Source: Acidobacteriota bacterium
GTDB lineage: Bacteria; Acidobacteriota; Thermoanaerobaculia; Multivoradales; JAGPDF01
Direction of reading: 5' to 3'
NCBI GenBank assembly: GCA_012521815.1
Contig: JAAYLR010000111.1
Coordinates: 1-45,444 of the forward strand
DNA: 45,444 bases
The notes under the pieces: generated by a model
Databases searched by the model: none
Told to the model about the DNA's origin: nothing
What the model saw: the letters and a program-made list of their open reading frames with translations, nothing else
Part shown: positions 1-7,757 of the stretch, one piece after another
Numbering within the stretch: the first letter of the stretch is position 1
Layout of the letters: every line of letters starts with the position of its first letter
Program-made: the position numbers and the translations under genes

Positions 1-1055
1 AGGAGTCCGCAGAGCACGAGGGTCACCACGATCGACGAGCCGCCGTAGGAGAGGAACGGCAGCGGCATCCCCTTCGTGGGGAAGAGCCCCAGCACCACGC
101 TCATGTTGATGAGGGCCTGGAGGACGAGCACCGTCGTCACCCCCCAGGCGAGGTAGCGCCCGAAGCTGTCGGGCGCGTTCACGCCGGCCCGCACCCCGCG
201 CCAGAGCACGGCCGCGAAGAGGAGCAGCACGAAGACCGCGCCCACGAAGCCGAGCTCCTCGGCGAGGATCGCGTAGATGAAATCGGTGAACGGGTACGGA
301 AGGAAGTGGAGCTTCTGCAGGCTCTCGCCCGGACCCCGGCCGAACAGCCCGCCCGAGCCGACGGCGATGAGCGACTGGAGCACCTGGAAGCCGCTGCCGA
401 GAGGGTCGCTCTCCGGGTCGAGGAACGTGAGCAGGCGCTGACGCCGGTAGGGCGCGGCCGCGATGGCGAGCGCCGCGAGCGGCACCAGCGCCGCGGCGCC
501 GAGCAGGATGTGCCGCCAGGGGAGGCCGGCGAGGAAGAGCATCGTCCCCGCGGTGGCGACGAGCAGCACCGCGGTGCCGAGGTCGGGCTCGAGCAGGATC
601 AGCCCCGCGAGCAGGCCGGTGACGAGCCCGGCGGGCAGCAGCAGCTCGCTGCTGCTGACCCGGTCCTCCTTCCTCGCGAGCTGCGACGCGAGATAGAGGA
701 CGAGCGCGAGCTTCGCGAGCTCCGACGGCTGGAAGGTGAGGCCGGCGATGAAGAGCCAGCGGCGGGTCGCGTTGAGTTCCGGCCCGAGCAGCACGAGCAC
801 GAGCAGCGCGAGCACCCCGAGGAGCAGCCCCCAGACGGCGAACGGCTCGCGCAGCCGCCGGTAGTCGACGTGCATGGCGAGCAGCATCAGCCCGAAGCCG
901 ATCGCCGCCGCCAGCGCCTGCCGGAGCAGATACGGGTTGAAGGCCTGTCCTCGCGCCTGCACCGCGGAGGCGGAGTAGACCATCGCCAGCCCGAGCGCGA
1001 CCAGCATCACCACGGCGGTGAAGAGCACGCGGTCGTAGACGAGCTTCCTAGCCAC
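1..1055 (-). CDS. ftsW: FtsW, septal peptidoglycan glycosyltransferase (3' end outside window)
   Basis: Polytopic SEDS-family protein that polymerises lipid II at the division septum with its partner FtsI. The frame begins at a GTG overlapping the murD stop by 8 nt (VARKLVYDRVLF) and runs off the left edge after about 351 codons, so the last residues are missing. Visible family marks are a first membrane segment with MVYSASAV, the stretch LQKLHFLPYPFTDFIYA and, close to the edge, PFLSYGGSS, all typical of FtsW/RodA/SpoVE. Its place directly after murD in a division cluster favours FtsW over RodA. It is the most distal gene of the mraZ operon seen here, and murG/murC/ftsQ would be expected beyond the edge. 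Confidence 0.93.
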   Translation of the reverse strand, partial: MARKLVYDRVLFTAVVMLVALGLAMVYSASAVQARGQAFNPYLLRQALAAAIGFGLMLLAMHVDYRRLREPFAVWGLLLGVLALLVLVLLGPELNATRRWLFIAGLTFQPSELAKLALVLYLASQLARKEDRVSSSELLLPAGLVTGLLAGLILLEPDLGTAVLLVATAGTMLFLAGLPWRHILLGAAALVPLAALAIAAAPYRRQRLLTFLDPESDPLGSGFQVLQSLIAVGSGGLFGRGPGESLQKLHFLPYPFTDFIYAILAEELGFVGAVFVLLLFAAVLWRGVRAGVNAPDSFGRYLAWGVTTVLVLQALINMSVVLGLFPTKGMPLPFLSYGGSSIVVTLVLCGL

Positions 1056-2427
1056 GCGTCACCTCCGCGGCGAGGAGCTCGCCCACGAGCCGCTGGAACT
1101 CCTCGCCCCGGTGAACGAAATCGCGGAACTGGTCGAAGCTCGCGCAGGCCGGCGAGAGGACGACCGCCTCCCCCGGCCGGGCGGCGGCCGCCGCCCTGGC
1201 CACTGCCACGTCGAGCGTGCCGCAGGCGAGGAGCGGACAGACCCCGGCGAGCGCGCGCGCCAGCTCGCCGGTGGCCTCGCCGATCAGGTAGGCGGCACGC
1301 GCCGCCCGGCCGACCGCCGTGGCGAGCGCGGAGAGATCCGTCCCCTTCGAGCGGCCACCGAGGATCAGGTGCACGCTCGCCGGCGCGAACCCCTCGAGCG
1401 CGCGCACGGTGGCGCCGACGTTCGTCCCCTTCGAGTCGTCCCAGAAGGTGACCCCGTCGCGCTCGCCCACCTGCTGGAGGCGGTGCGGCAGCCCCCGGAA
1501 GGCCGCGAGCGCCGCCGGAATCCCGGCGCGCGGCGCCCCGGCCGCGAGCGCGAGCAGCGCCGCGGCCATCGCGTTCTCGAGCTGATGGGGACCGGCGAGC
1601 GGCAGATCGGCGAGGCGGAAGAGCTCCTCCGGCGCCGCGCCCGGGCCGCGCTCCACGACCCGCTCGCCGTCGCGCCAGCAGCCGTCGGCGACCGGCCCGG
1701 TGAGCGAGAAGCGGCGAAGGCGCGCGGCGAGGTCCGGCGGGGCGAGGCCGGGCTCGTCGGCGTTGACGACCGCGATCGCCCCGGCCTCCTGGAAGGCGAA
1801 GACCCGCTGCTTGGCGGCGAGGTAGCCCGCGAGGTCGCCGTGGCGATCGAGATGATCGGCCGAGAGATTGAGCAGCGCCGCCGCCACCGGCGCGAGGCTC
1901 GTGATCCCCTCGAGCTGGAAGCTGGAGAGCTCGACGACGAAGGTCCGCCCGGCGGAGCCCTCGACGCACGCCGAGAGCGGCCGGCCGATGTTCCCGCAGA
2001 CCTCGACCGGCACCCCGGCGGCCGCGAGGAGCGCCCCGGCGAGCGCGGTCGTCGTGCTCTTGCCGTTGCTGCCGGTGATCGCCACAACCCGGCCGTCGAG
2101 GTGCTGCCAGGCGAGCTCGACCTCGGCGACGACCGGCACCCCGCGCTCTCGCGCGGCGGCGAGCAGCGGCCGGCCGGCCGGCACCCCGGGGCTCACGATC
2201 ACGGCCTCGATCCCGGCGGGGAGCGCCGGCGGCACGCCGGGCGGGAGGAGCCGGAAGCCGGGGTCGTCCGCGAGCTCGCCGAGCGCGCCGGCCGCGAGCG
2301 GACGGTCGTCGAAGCCGGTCACCTCGGCCCCCCGGCGGCGCAGCAGCCGGGCGGCCGCGAGCCCCGAGAGGCCGAGGCCGTAGACGAGCGTCCGGCGCAG
2401 CCCGCGCAGCTCGGGAGACCGGCTCAT
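1048..2427 (-). CDS. murD: MurD, UDP-N-acetylmuramoyl-L-alanine--D-glutamate ligase
   Basis: Cytoplasmic Mur ligase that adds D-glutamate to UDP-MurNAc-L-Ala using ATP. The 459-residue product has the usual length. It shows an N-terminal Rossmann-like start (VYGLGLSGLAAARLL), the ATP-binding P-loop GSNGKST at residues 119-125, and the later Mur-ligase marks HRLQQVGERDGVTFWDDSKGTN in two parts (HRLQ, then DDSKGTN) and LILGGRSKG. The ATG start overlaps the murE stop as ATGA (4 nt), so translation is probably coupled. Directly following murE is unusual, because murF and mraY normally lie between them. Downstream, ftsW begins inside its last codons. Confidence 0.97.
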   Translation of the reverse strand: MSRSPELRGLRRTLVYGLGLSGLAAARLLRRRGAEVTGFDDRPLAAGALGELADDPGFRLLPPGVPPALPAGIEAVIVSPGVPAGRPLLAAARERGVPVVAEVELAWQHLDGRVVAITGSNGKSTTTALAGALLAAAGVPVEVCGNIGRPLSACVEGSAGRTFVVELSSFQLEGITSLAPVAAALLNLSADHLDRHGDLAGYLAAKQRVFAFQEAGAIAVVNADEPGLAPPDLAARLRRFSLTGPVADGCWRDGERVVERGPGAAPEELFRLADLPLAGPHQLENAMAAALLALAAGAPRAGIPAALAAFRGLPHRLQQVGERDGVTFWDDSKGTNVGATVRALEGFAPASVHLILGGRSKGTDLSALATAVGRAARAAYLIGEATGELARALAGVCPLLACGTLDVAVARAAAAARPGEAVVLSPACASFDQFRDFVHRGEEFQRLVGELLAAEVTRG

Positions 2428-3908
2428 CGCCCCGCCTCCGCCGGCGTGACACCCGGCGCCGCCGCGAGCGCCCGCTCGATCTCCTCACGGTCGGAGAACG
2501 GCAGGCGCGCGCTCCCCACGAGCTGTTCGCGCTCGTGCCCCTTGCCGGCCACGAGCACCGCGTACCCCTGGCTGCCCGCCACCGCGAGCGCCTTGCGGAT
2601 CGCCTCCCGGCGATCGGGCACCACCCGGTAGTCGCGGTTGCCGCTCTTGCGCAGCCCGCTCTCGACCATCGCGATGATCGCGAGCGGATCTTCGCCGCGC
2701 GGGTTGTCGGAGGTGACGATCGGCAGCGCGGCGAGCCGGCCCGCGATCTCGCCCATCTCCGCGCGCTTGCCCGGATCGCGCTCGCCGCCGCAGCCGAAGA
2801 CGACCGCCACCCGCTGCCCCGTGACCTCGCGCAGCGAGCGCAGCGCCGCTTCGAGCGCCGCCGGGGTGTGGGCGTAGTCGACGAAGACCGGGAACGGCTG
2901 GCCGGCGGCGACCGCCTCCATCCGCCCGGCCGGGGGCGTGACCGCCGCCGCGCCCGCGACGATCGCCTCCCCTGGCAGCGCGAGCGCTTCGGCGATCGCC
3001 ACCGCGAGCATCAGGTTCACGGCGTGGAACCGCCCGACGAGCGGCGTCGCGAGCGTCAGCGGCCCGCGCGGGGTCAGGAGCCGCAGCCGGCTGCCGGTGA
3101 GCGTGAGGTCGAGACCCGCCACCGACACCGCGCCACCGTCGCCGCAGGTGAGCGGCGCGGCGAGCTCGCCGGCGAGCCGCCGGCCCCAGGGGTCGCCGAG
3201 ATGGACGACCGCGCGGCCGCCCGGCCGGAGCCGGTCGAAGAGGACGCGCTTGGCGGCGTAGTACGGCTCCATCGCGCCGTGGAAGTCGAGGTGATCGCGG
3301 CTCAGGTTCGTGAAGGCGGCGATGTCGAAGGTCACTCCCGCGAGGCGTCCCTGCACGAGCGCGTGCGAGGAGACCTCCAGCACCGCCGCGACGCCGCCGC
3401 GGGTGACGAGGGTGGCGAAGGCGGCGACCAGATCGGAGCCCTCCGGCGTCGTCCGGCCGCCGCCGGCGAGCTCTTCGCCCCGGAAGCGGTGGCCAAGGGT
3501 GCCGAAGAGCCCGGCCGGCCGGCCGGCCGCCTCGAGCATCGCCACCACCAGCGCGGCGACGGTCGACTTGCCGTTGGTGCCGGTGATCCCGACGAGCGTG
3601 AGATGGCGGCCGGGATCCCCTTCCAGACGGGCGGCGAGCGGGCCGAGGAGGGCGCGCGGCGCCGCGGCGAGGAGCCACGGCACCGGCGGGGCGGGTGCGG
3701 GAGGCGGCGCGGCGGCGATCACCGCCACGGCGCCCCGGGCCACGGCGTCACCGGCGAACGCCGCGCCGTCGTGACGCTCGCCCGCCCAGGTGACGAACAG
3801 GTCGCCCGGAACCACGCGCCGGGAGTCGTAGGCGAGACCGGACACCTCCGGATCGCCCGCGGCGAACCCCTGCAGCGGCAGACCCGCCACCAGTGCCGAG
3901 AGGCGCAT
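2424..3908 (-). CDS. murE: MurE, UDP-MurNAc-L-Ala-D-Glu--meso-diaminopimelate ligase
   Basis: Cytoplasmic Mur ligase adding the third amino acid of the stem peptide. The product is 494 residues. It has the substrate-binding N-domain with YDSRRVVPGDLF near residues 27-38, the P-loop GTNGKST at 110-116, the NLSRDHLDFHG motif, and DNPR at 401-404, the arginine-containing signature that selects meso-diaminopimelate over lysine; a meso-DAP wall is therefore predicted. The ATG shares one base with the ftsI stop (TGATG), which fixes the start although the frame stays open upstream inside ftsI. The gene ends in a 4-nt overlap with murD, leaving no room for murF or mraY. Confidence 0.97.
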   Translation of the reverse strand: MRLSALVAGLPLQGFAAGDPEVSGLAYDSRRVVPGDLFVTWAGERHDGAAFAGDAVARGAVAVIAAAPPPAPAPPVPWLLAAAPRALLGPLAARLEGDPGRHLTLVGITGTNGKSTVAALVVAMLEAAGRPAGLFGTLGHRFRGEELAGGGRTTPEGSDLVAAFATLVTRGGVAAVLEVSSHALVQGRLAGVTFDIAAFTNLSRDHLDFHGAMEPYYAAKRVLFDRLRPGGRAVVHLGDPWGRRLAGELAAPLTCGDGGAVSVAGLDLTLTGSRLRLLTPRGPLTLATPLVGRFHAVNLMLAVAIAEALALPGEAIVAGAAAVTPPAGRMEAVAAGQPFPVFVDYAHTPAALEAALRSLREVTGQRVAVVFGCGGERDPGKRAEMGEIAGRLAALPIVTSDNPRGEDPLAIIAMVESGLRKSGNRDYRVVPDRREAIRKALAVAGSQGYAVLVAGKGHEREQLVGSARLPFSDREEIERALAAAPGVTPAEAGR

Positions 3909-5878
3909 CAGCTCACCCCCGTGCCGAGGTAGAGCTGCACCGGGCTGCCGCGCGGCGGCAGCGGCGCCCCGGCCGGCGGCTCCTGCCGCTCGACCACGCC
4001 GGAGCCGACCAGCACCGGGCGCAGCCCGAGGCGGGCGACGCCGGCGATCGCCTCCCGGGCGGTCGTGCCGACGAGGTCGGGAAGGGCGGGGCCGGCCGGG
4101 GGCGCGTCCGCGACCGGCGGCTCCGGCGCGACCTCCCGGTCGGCGATCCGGACCGGCTCCGGCGTGGCCGGCACCGGTACGGGCTCGCCGGGCCACCGCT
4201 CGAGCGGCTCGCGCCGCGGCGGCACGCCGAGGTAGAGGAGCGCGCGCTCGACCACCCGGCGGAAGACCGGGGCCGCGACCTCGCCGCCGTGGTACCCCCC
4301 CTTCGGATCGTCGATCGCCACCGCCGCCACCAGCACCGGCTGCTCGACCGGCGCGAAGCCGACGAAGCTCGCGATGAACTCGTGGCTCAGGTAGCCGATC
4401 CCGGGCACCGCCTTCTGTGCGGTGCCGGTCTTGCCGGCCACGGTGTAGCCGGGGATCGCCGCCCGCTTGCCGGTGCCGCTCACGACCACCTCGGTCAGGA
4501 GCGACCGGAGCGTGGCGACGGTCCGCGACGCGACCGGCTCGCGGACCACGACCGGCTCGGGGTGCAGGCGGCGCCGGGCCCCTTCGTGGCCGATCTCGGC
4601 GACGACGTAGGGACGCAGCAGGCGGCCTCCGTTGGCCACCGCGGCGAAGGCGGTGGCGAGCTGGAGCGGGGTCACCGAGATCCCCTGCCCGAACGAGACG
4701 TACGCCTTCGTCGTCGGACCCCACCGCTCGACCGGCAGGAGGAGCCCGGCGCTCTCGCCCGGCAGGTCGATGCCGGTGGTCCGGCCGAAGCCGAAGGCGC
4801 GCACCGTCTCGTAGAACGGACCGTTGGGCACGCGCAGCGCGGTCTTGATCGTCCCGACGTTGCTCGACTTGGCGATCACGTCGCGGAAGGTGAGCAGACC
4901 GAACGGCTTGTGGTCGGAGATCCGGGTCTTCGCCAGCGTGATGCCACCCATCTCGCAGTCGAAGAGGTCGTCGGGCGAGACGAGCCCGCCGTCGAGCGCG
5001 GCGGCCGCGGTGACCATCTTGAACGTCGAGCCGGGCTCGTAGGCGTCCATCACCACCCGGTTGCGCCAGCTCTCGGGCGAGGAGGCGGCGAAATGGTTGG
5101 GATCGAAGCCGGGCCAGGAGGCCATCGCCAGCACTGCTCCGCTCCGCGGATCGAGCAGGACGATGCTGCCGTTCTGCGCCCGCCGTTCCTCGACGATGCG
5201 GGCGAGCTCCTCTTCGGCGATGTGCTGGAGCACCGCGTCGAGGGTGAGGACGAGATCCTCCCCCGGCTGCGGTTCGGAGATCTCGAGATCGAGGGAGGCG
5301 AGCGTCGTCTGCCGGGCGTCGCGCAGCACCGTGCGCCGGCCGGGGACGCCGGCGACGGCGCGTTCCCACTCCGCCTCCAGCCCGGCGAGACCGTGGTGGT
5401 CGGTGCCGACGTAGCCGAGCACCGCCGCCGCCACCTCGCGCATCGGGTAGTAGCGCTTGCTCTCCTCGAGGAAGTAGATGCCGGGCAGCGCCGCGGCACG
5501 CAGCGCCCGCGCCTGCGGCGGGTCGAGCTTGCGCGCTACCCAGACAAACTCCCGGTCGCTCGCGAGCAGCCGCTGCAGCCGGGCGGTGTCGGCCCCGGTG
5601 AGGCGCGCGATCGCCGCCGCCGCGGCATCCGGCTCGCCGACCTCGCGCGGCACCGCGAACGCCGACTCCACCGCCACCGAGACCGCGAGCTCGCGCCCCC
5701 GGCGGTCGTAGATCGTCCCGCGCGGCGGGTCGAGCTCGAGCACCTGCTGCTGCTGCCGCATCGCCCGGCGCAGATAGCTCTCGTGGTCGTGAACCTGCAC
5801 GCTCCAGAGGCGCCAGACGACGCCGCCCATCCAGAGCGTGGCGACGGCCAGCACGATGAGCAGGCGCGTCCGCTTCAC
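3908..5878 (-). CDS. ftsI: FtsI-type penicillin-binding protein 2/3 with C-terminal PASTA domain
   Basis: Class B transpeptidase that cross-links septal peptidoglycan with FtsW. The 656-residue product starts at GTG in a GTGA overlap with ftsL. It has one N-terminal membrane anchor (about residues 5-25), a dimerisation domain beginning PPRGTIYDRRG, and a transpeptidase domain with all three active-site motifs: STFK (Ser284), SSN (338-340) and KTGT (from Lys483). A proline-rich linker follows, then a single PASTA domain over about the last 60 residues (LPDLVGTTAREAI onward). The PASTA domain resembles SpoVD/PBP2x rather than E. coli FtsI, and is also seen in Acidobacteriota and myxobacterial-type genomes. 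Confidence 0.95.
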   Translation of the reverse strand: MKRTRLLIVLAVATLWMGGVVWRLWSVQVHDHESYLRRAMRQQQQVLELDPPRGTIYDRRGRELAVSVAVESAFAVPREVGEPDAAAAAIARLTGADTARLQRLLASDREFVWVARKLDPPQARALRAAALPGIYFLEESKRYYPMREVAAAVLGYVGTDHHGLAGLEAEWERAVAGVPGRRTVLRDARQTTLASLDLEISEPQPGEDLVLTLDAVLQHIAEEELARIVEERRAQNGSIVLLDPRSGAVLAMASWPGFDPNHFAASSPESWRNRVVMDAYEPGSTFKMVTAAAALDGGLVSPDDLFDCEMGGITLAKTRISDHKPFGLLTFRDVIAKSSNVGTIKTALRVPNGPFYETVRAFGFGRTTGIDLPGESAGLLLPVERWGPTTKAYVSFGQGISVTPLQLATAFAAVANGGRLLRPYVVAEIGHEGARRRLHPEPVVVREPVASRTVATLRSLLTEVVVSGTGKRAAIPGYTVAGKTGTAQKAVPGIGYLSHEFIASFVGFAPVEQPVLVAAVAIDDPKGGYHGGEVAAPVFRRVVERALLYLGVPPRREPLERWPGEPVPVPATPEPVRIADREVAPEPPVADAPPAGPALPDLVGTTAREAIAGVARLGLRPVLVGSGVVERQEPPAGAPLPPRGSPVQLYLGTGVS

Positions 5879-6225
5879 CGCGCCTCCCCGGCGAAGACGA
5901 GCTGCGCGAGCGTGGGCGATCCCATCCCCAGCTCGGCTGCCGCCCGCTCCCCGACCCGCGCCGGGCTCGCCAGATAGGCCGCCTCGAGGCGCAGCTGCCG
6001 TTCGTTCTGCTCGCTCCGGTGGAGCTGCCGCTCGAGCAGCTCGATCCGGTAGCCGACCCGGACCTGTTCGATCCGCAGCCAGATGTGGCCGAGCAGCCCG
6101 ATGGCGAGCGGCGCCAGGATCACCACCACCCAGACGAGCTCACGCAGCCGCCGGCGGTCCCGCTCCCGCACGAGGTAGGAGTTGACGACCGGCCGGCGGG
6201 GGGCGTAGATGCTCGGGACCGGCAC
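5875..6225 (-). CDS. ftsL: FtsL-like division protein
   Basis: Small bitopic protein of 116 residues in the ftsL position between rsmH and ftsI. It has a basic cytoplasmic tail (RERDRRRLRELV), one membrane segment at about residues 31-49, and a periplasmic coiled coil with heptad-like spacing (VRVGYRIELLERQLHRSEQ), the architecture of FtsL, which links FtsB/FtsQ to FtsWI. Primary sequence is poorly conserved in this family, so the name rests on position and topology. The start is GTG, preceded by GGAGG about 8 nt upstream inside the rsmH end. It lies 2 nt after rsmH and overlaps ftsI by 4 nt. Confidence 0.85.
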   Translation of the reverse strand: MPVPSIYAPRRPVVNSYLVRERDRRRLRELVWVVVILAPLAIGLLGHIWLRIEQVRVGYRIELLERQLHRSEQNERQLRLEAAYLASPARVGERAAAELGMGSPTLAQLVFAGEAR

Positions 6226-6227
6226 GG

Positions 6228-7154
6228 TCAGATCCTCCGGGCGGCGCGCAGCCGGGCCGAGCGCGAGCGCGGGTTCGCGGCGAGCTCCGCGGGGCCGGGA
6301 CGCAGCGGCTTGCGGGTGAGCAGCTCGAGCGCCCGGCTCTCGGCCCGGGTCTGGCCGGTCGTCTCCTCGATCTCGCCGCGGGCGGCGTCCCGCAGCCGCC
6401 GTTTGACGATCCGGTCCTCGAGGCTGTGGTAGGAGATCACCACCAGCCGGCCATCGCGATCGAGCAGCTCGATCGCCTGATCGAGCAGGCGCTCGAGCTC
6501 GGCGAGCTCCTGGTTGACCTCGAGCCGGAGCGCCTGGAAGGTGCGGGTGGCCGGATCGACCCGCCCCTCGCGGCGGCGGTCGCCCCCCTTCGCGGCGGCG
6601 ACGGCGCGGGCGAGCTCGCCGGTGGTGGCGAACGGCTGCCGCGCCCGGGTGGCGACGAGCGTGCGCGCGATCCGGCGCGCGTCGCGCTCCTCGCCGTACT
6701 CACGCAGCAGCCGCTCGAGGGCGGCTTCCGGATACTCGTTCACGATCTCGGCCGCCGTCGGGCCACCGCCGCCCATCCGCATGTCCAGAGGGCCGTCGCG
6801 CCGGAAGCTGAACCCGCGCTCGGCGCGATCGAGCTGCAGGGAAGAGACGCCCAGGTCGGCGAGGATGCCGGCGAGCGGCGGCAGCCCGAGGGGAGCGAGC
6901 AGCGCCGCGAGATCGCCGAAGCGGCCGGCGTGCAGCTCCCAGCGCCCGGCAAACGGCGCCAGCCGGGCTGCGGCCCCCGCGAGCGCCTCGGGGTCGCGGT
7001 CGAGGCCGACCAGCCGGGCTTCCGGGGCGGCGGCGAGCAGCGCGGCGGCGTGGCCGCCGAGTCCGACCGTGCAGTCCACGAAGACCCCGCCCCGGCCGGG
7101 CGCGAGACAGCGCAGGCTTTCGGCCACCAGCACCGGCTCATGGCTCCCCTCCAA
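6228..7154 (-). CDS. rsmH: RsmH, 16S rRNA (cytosine-1402-N4)-methyltransferase
   Basis: SAM-dependent methyltransferase that modifies C1402 of 16S rRNA in the decoding centre; conserved second gene of the division cluster (old name mraW). The 308-residue product begins with the family pattern HEPVLVAESL, followed by the SAM-binding VDCTVGLGGHAAALL, LADLGVSSLQLD, the FSFRRDGPLDMRM motif and C-terminal VISYHSLEDRIVKRRL. The start is a TTG with GGAGGGG five bases upstream; an ATG just upstream is in another frame. The gene lies 28 nt after mraZ and 2 nt before ftsL. Confidence 0.96.
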   Translation of the reverse strand: MEGSHEPVLVAESLRCLAPGRGGVFVDCTVGLGGHAAALLAAAPEARLVGLDRDPEALAGAAARLAPFAGRWELHAGRFGDLAALLAPLGLPPLAGILADLGVSSLQLDRAERGFSFRRDGPLDMRMGGGGPTAAEIVNEYPEAALERLLREYGEERDARRIARTLVATRARQPFATTGELARAVAAAKGGDRRREGRVDPATRTFQALRLEVNQELAELERLLDQAIELLDRDGRLVVISYHSLEDRIVKRRLRDAARGEIEETTGQTRAESRALELLTRKPLRPGPAELAANPRSRSARLRAARRI

Positions 7155-7182
7155 CGGCGCCCCTCCATCCGCCCGCCCCGCT

Positions 7183-7623
7183 CTACACCCCCCGCAGGGC
7201 GAGGGCCTGGAAATCGTCCTCGGTGAACGGCTCTTCGGCGAGCTTGCGGACGAAGCGGTCGCGGTTCCAGACCACGAGGTGATCGAGGCTGCCGCTGACC
7301 ACCACCTCGCCGGCGATCCCCGCGCTCTCGCGCAGGATCGGCGGCATCACCAGCCGGCCCTGGCCGTCGAGGCGCAGCTGCTGGCCGTAGTAGCTGACCC
7401 GTTCGAGGAAGCGCTGCCGGACCCGGTCGGTGGAGGGCATCGCCAGCAGGCGGCTTTCGATCTCCTCCCAGACCGGCAGCGGGTAGATCAGCGCCGAGTC
7501 GCCGAGCACGGAGGTGACGAAGAGGTCGCTGCCCCACCGCTCCTCGAGCGTCCGGCGCAGATCGGCCGGCACCTTGAGGCGCCCTTTGTCGTCGATGGTG
7601 GCAACCGCGCTACCCCGTAACAT
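7183..7623 (-). CDS. mraZ: MraZ, transcriptional regulator of the division and cell-wall cluster
   Basis: AbrB-like double-SpoVT domain DNA-binding protein that autoregulates the cluster by binding short repeats upstream of itself. At 146 residues it has the usual length. The two half domains are visible: the N-terminal ATIDDKGRLKVPADLR and the second LRLDGQGRLVMPPILRE, each carrying the D-x-K/Q-G-R-L/V signature. It is the first gene of the operon. AGGAG at 7634-7638 lies 10 nt before the ATG. A promoter and three MraZ-type boxes lie immediately upstream, supporting autoregulation. Confidence 0.97.
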   Translation of the reverse strand: MLRGSAVATIDDKGRLKVPADLRRTLEERWGSDLFVTSVLGDSALIYPLPVWEEIESRLLAMPSTDRVRQRFLERVSYYGQQLRLDGQGRLVMPPILRESAGIAGEVVVSGSLDHLVVWNRDRFVRKLAEEPFTEDDFQALALRGV

Positions 7624-7656
7624 GATTCGGCAACTCCTGCGGGAGTTTGGAACCGG

Positions 7657-7685
7657 AGTCTAGGCCCTTTCTCCACTTTTGTCCA
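7657..7685 (-). promoter_or_regulatory. Sigma70-type promoter of the mraZ operon
   Basis: On the minus strand, TGGACA (7685 to 7680; one mismatch to TTGACA) is followed after exactly 17 nt by TAGACT (7662 to 7657; four of six to TATAAT). Transcription would begin near 7650, giving a leader of about 27 nt with the AGGAG ribosome site. The -35 hexamer is itself one of the three MraZ boxes, so MraZ binding would block RNA polymerase directly. Confidence 0.7.
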
Positions 7686-7695
7686 TTTTGGTCCA
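7671..7695 (-). promoter_or_regulatory. Three MraZ boxes (TGGAN direct repeats, 10-bp period)
   Basis: Read on the minus strand the sites are TGGAC (7695-7691), TGGAC (7685-7681) and TGGAG (7675-7671), each separated by five A-rich bases, so they recur exactly once per helical turn. In E. coli and other bacteria MraZ binds three TGGGN repeats with the same 5-nt spacing upstream of mraZ. Here the fourth base is A rather than G. Position, number and period support operator function. Confidence 0.75.
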
Positions 7696-7705
7696 CCGAC
7701 TGGGA

Positions 7706-7739
7706 CACAAAACCCCCGGCTCGCCGGAGCGCGCCGGGG
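7706..7739 (-). terminator. Probable rho-independent terminator after the surA-like gene
   Basis: On the minus strand a 7-bp GC stem (CCCCGGC / GCCGGGG, plus-strand 7733-7739 and 7714-7720) with a 12-nt loop is followed by GTTTTGTG. It lies 19 nt past the surA-like stop and just upstream of the mraZ promoter, separating the mfd-surA operon from the division cluster. The T run is short, so termination may be partial. Confidence 0.5.
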
Positions 7740-7757
7740 CCAGGTGATGCGGGATCG

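Noticed and set aside
3893-5977. 694-codon open frame antisense to ftsI
   Set aside because: Composition is that of an antisense shadow in GC-rich DNA, and the opposite strand holds ftsI with all active-site motifs.
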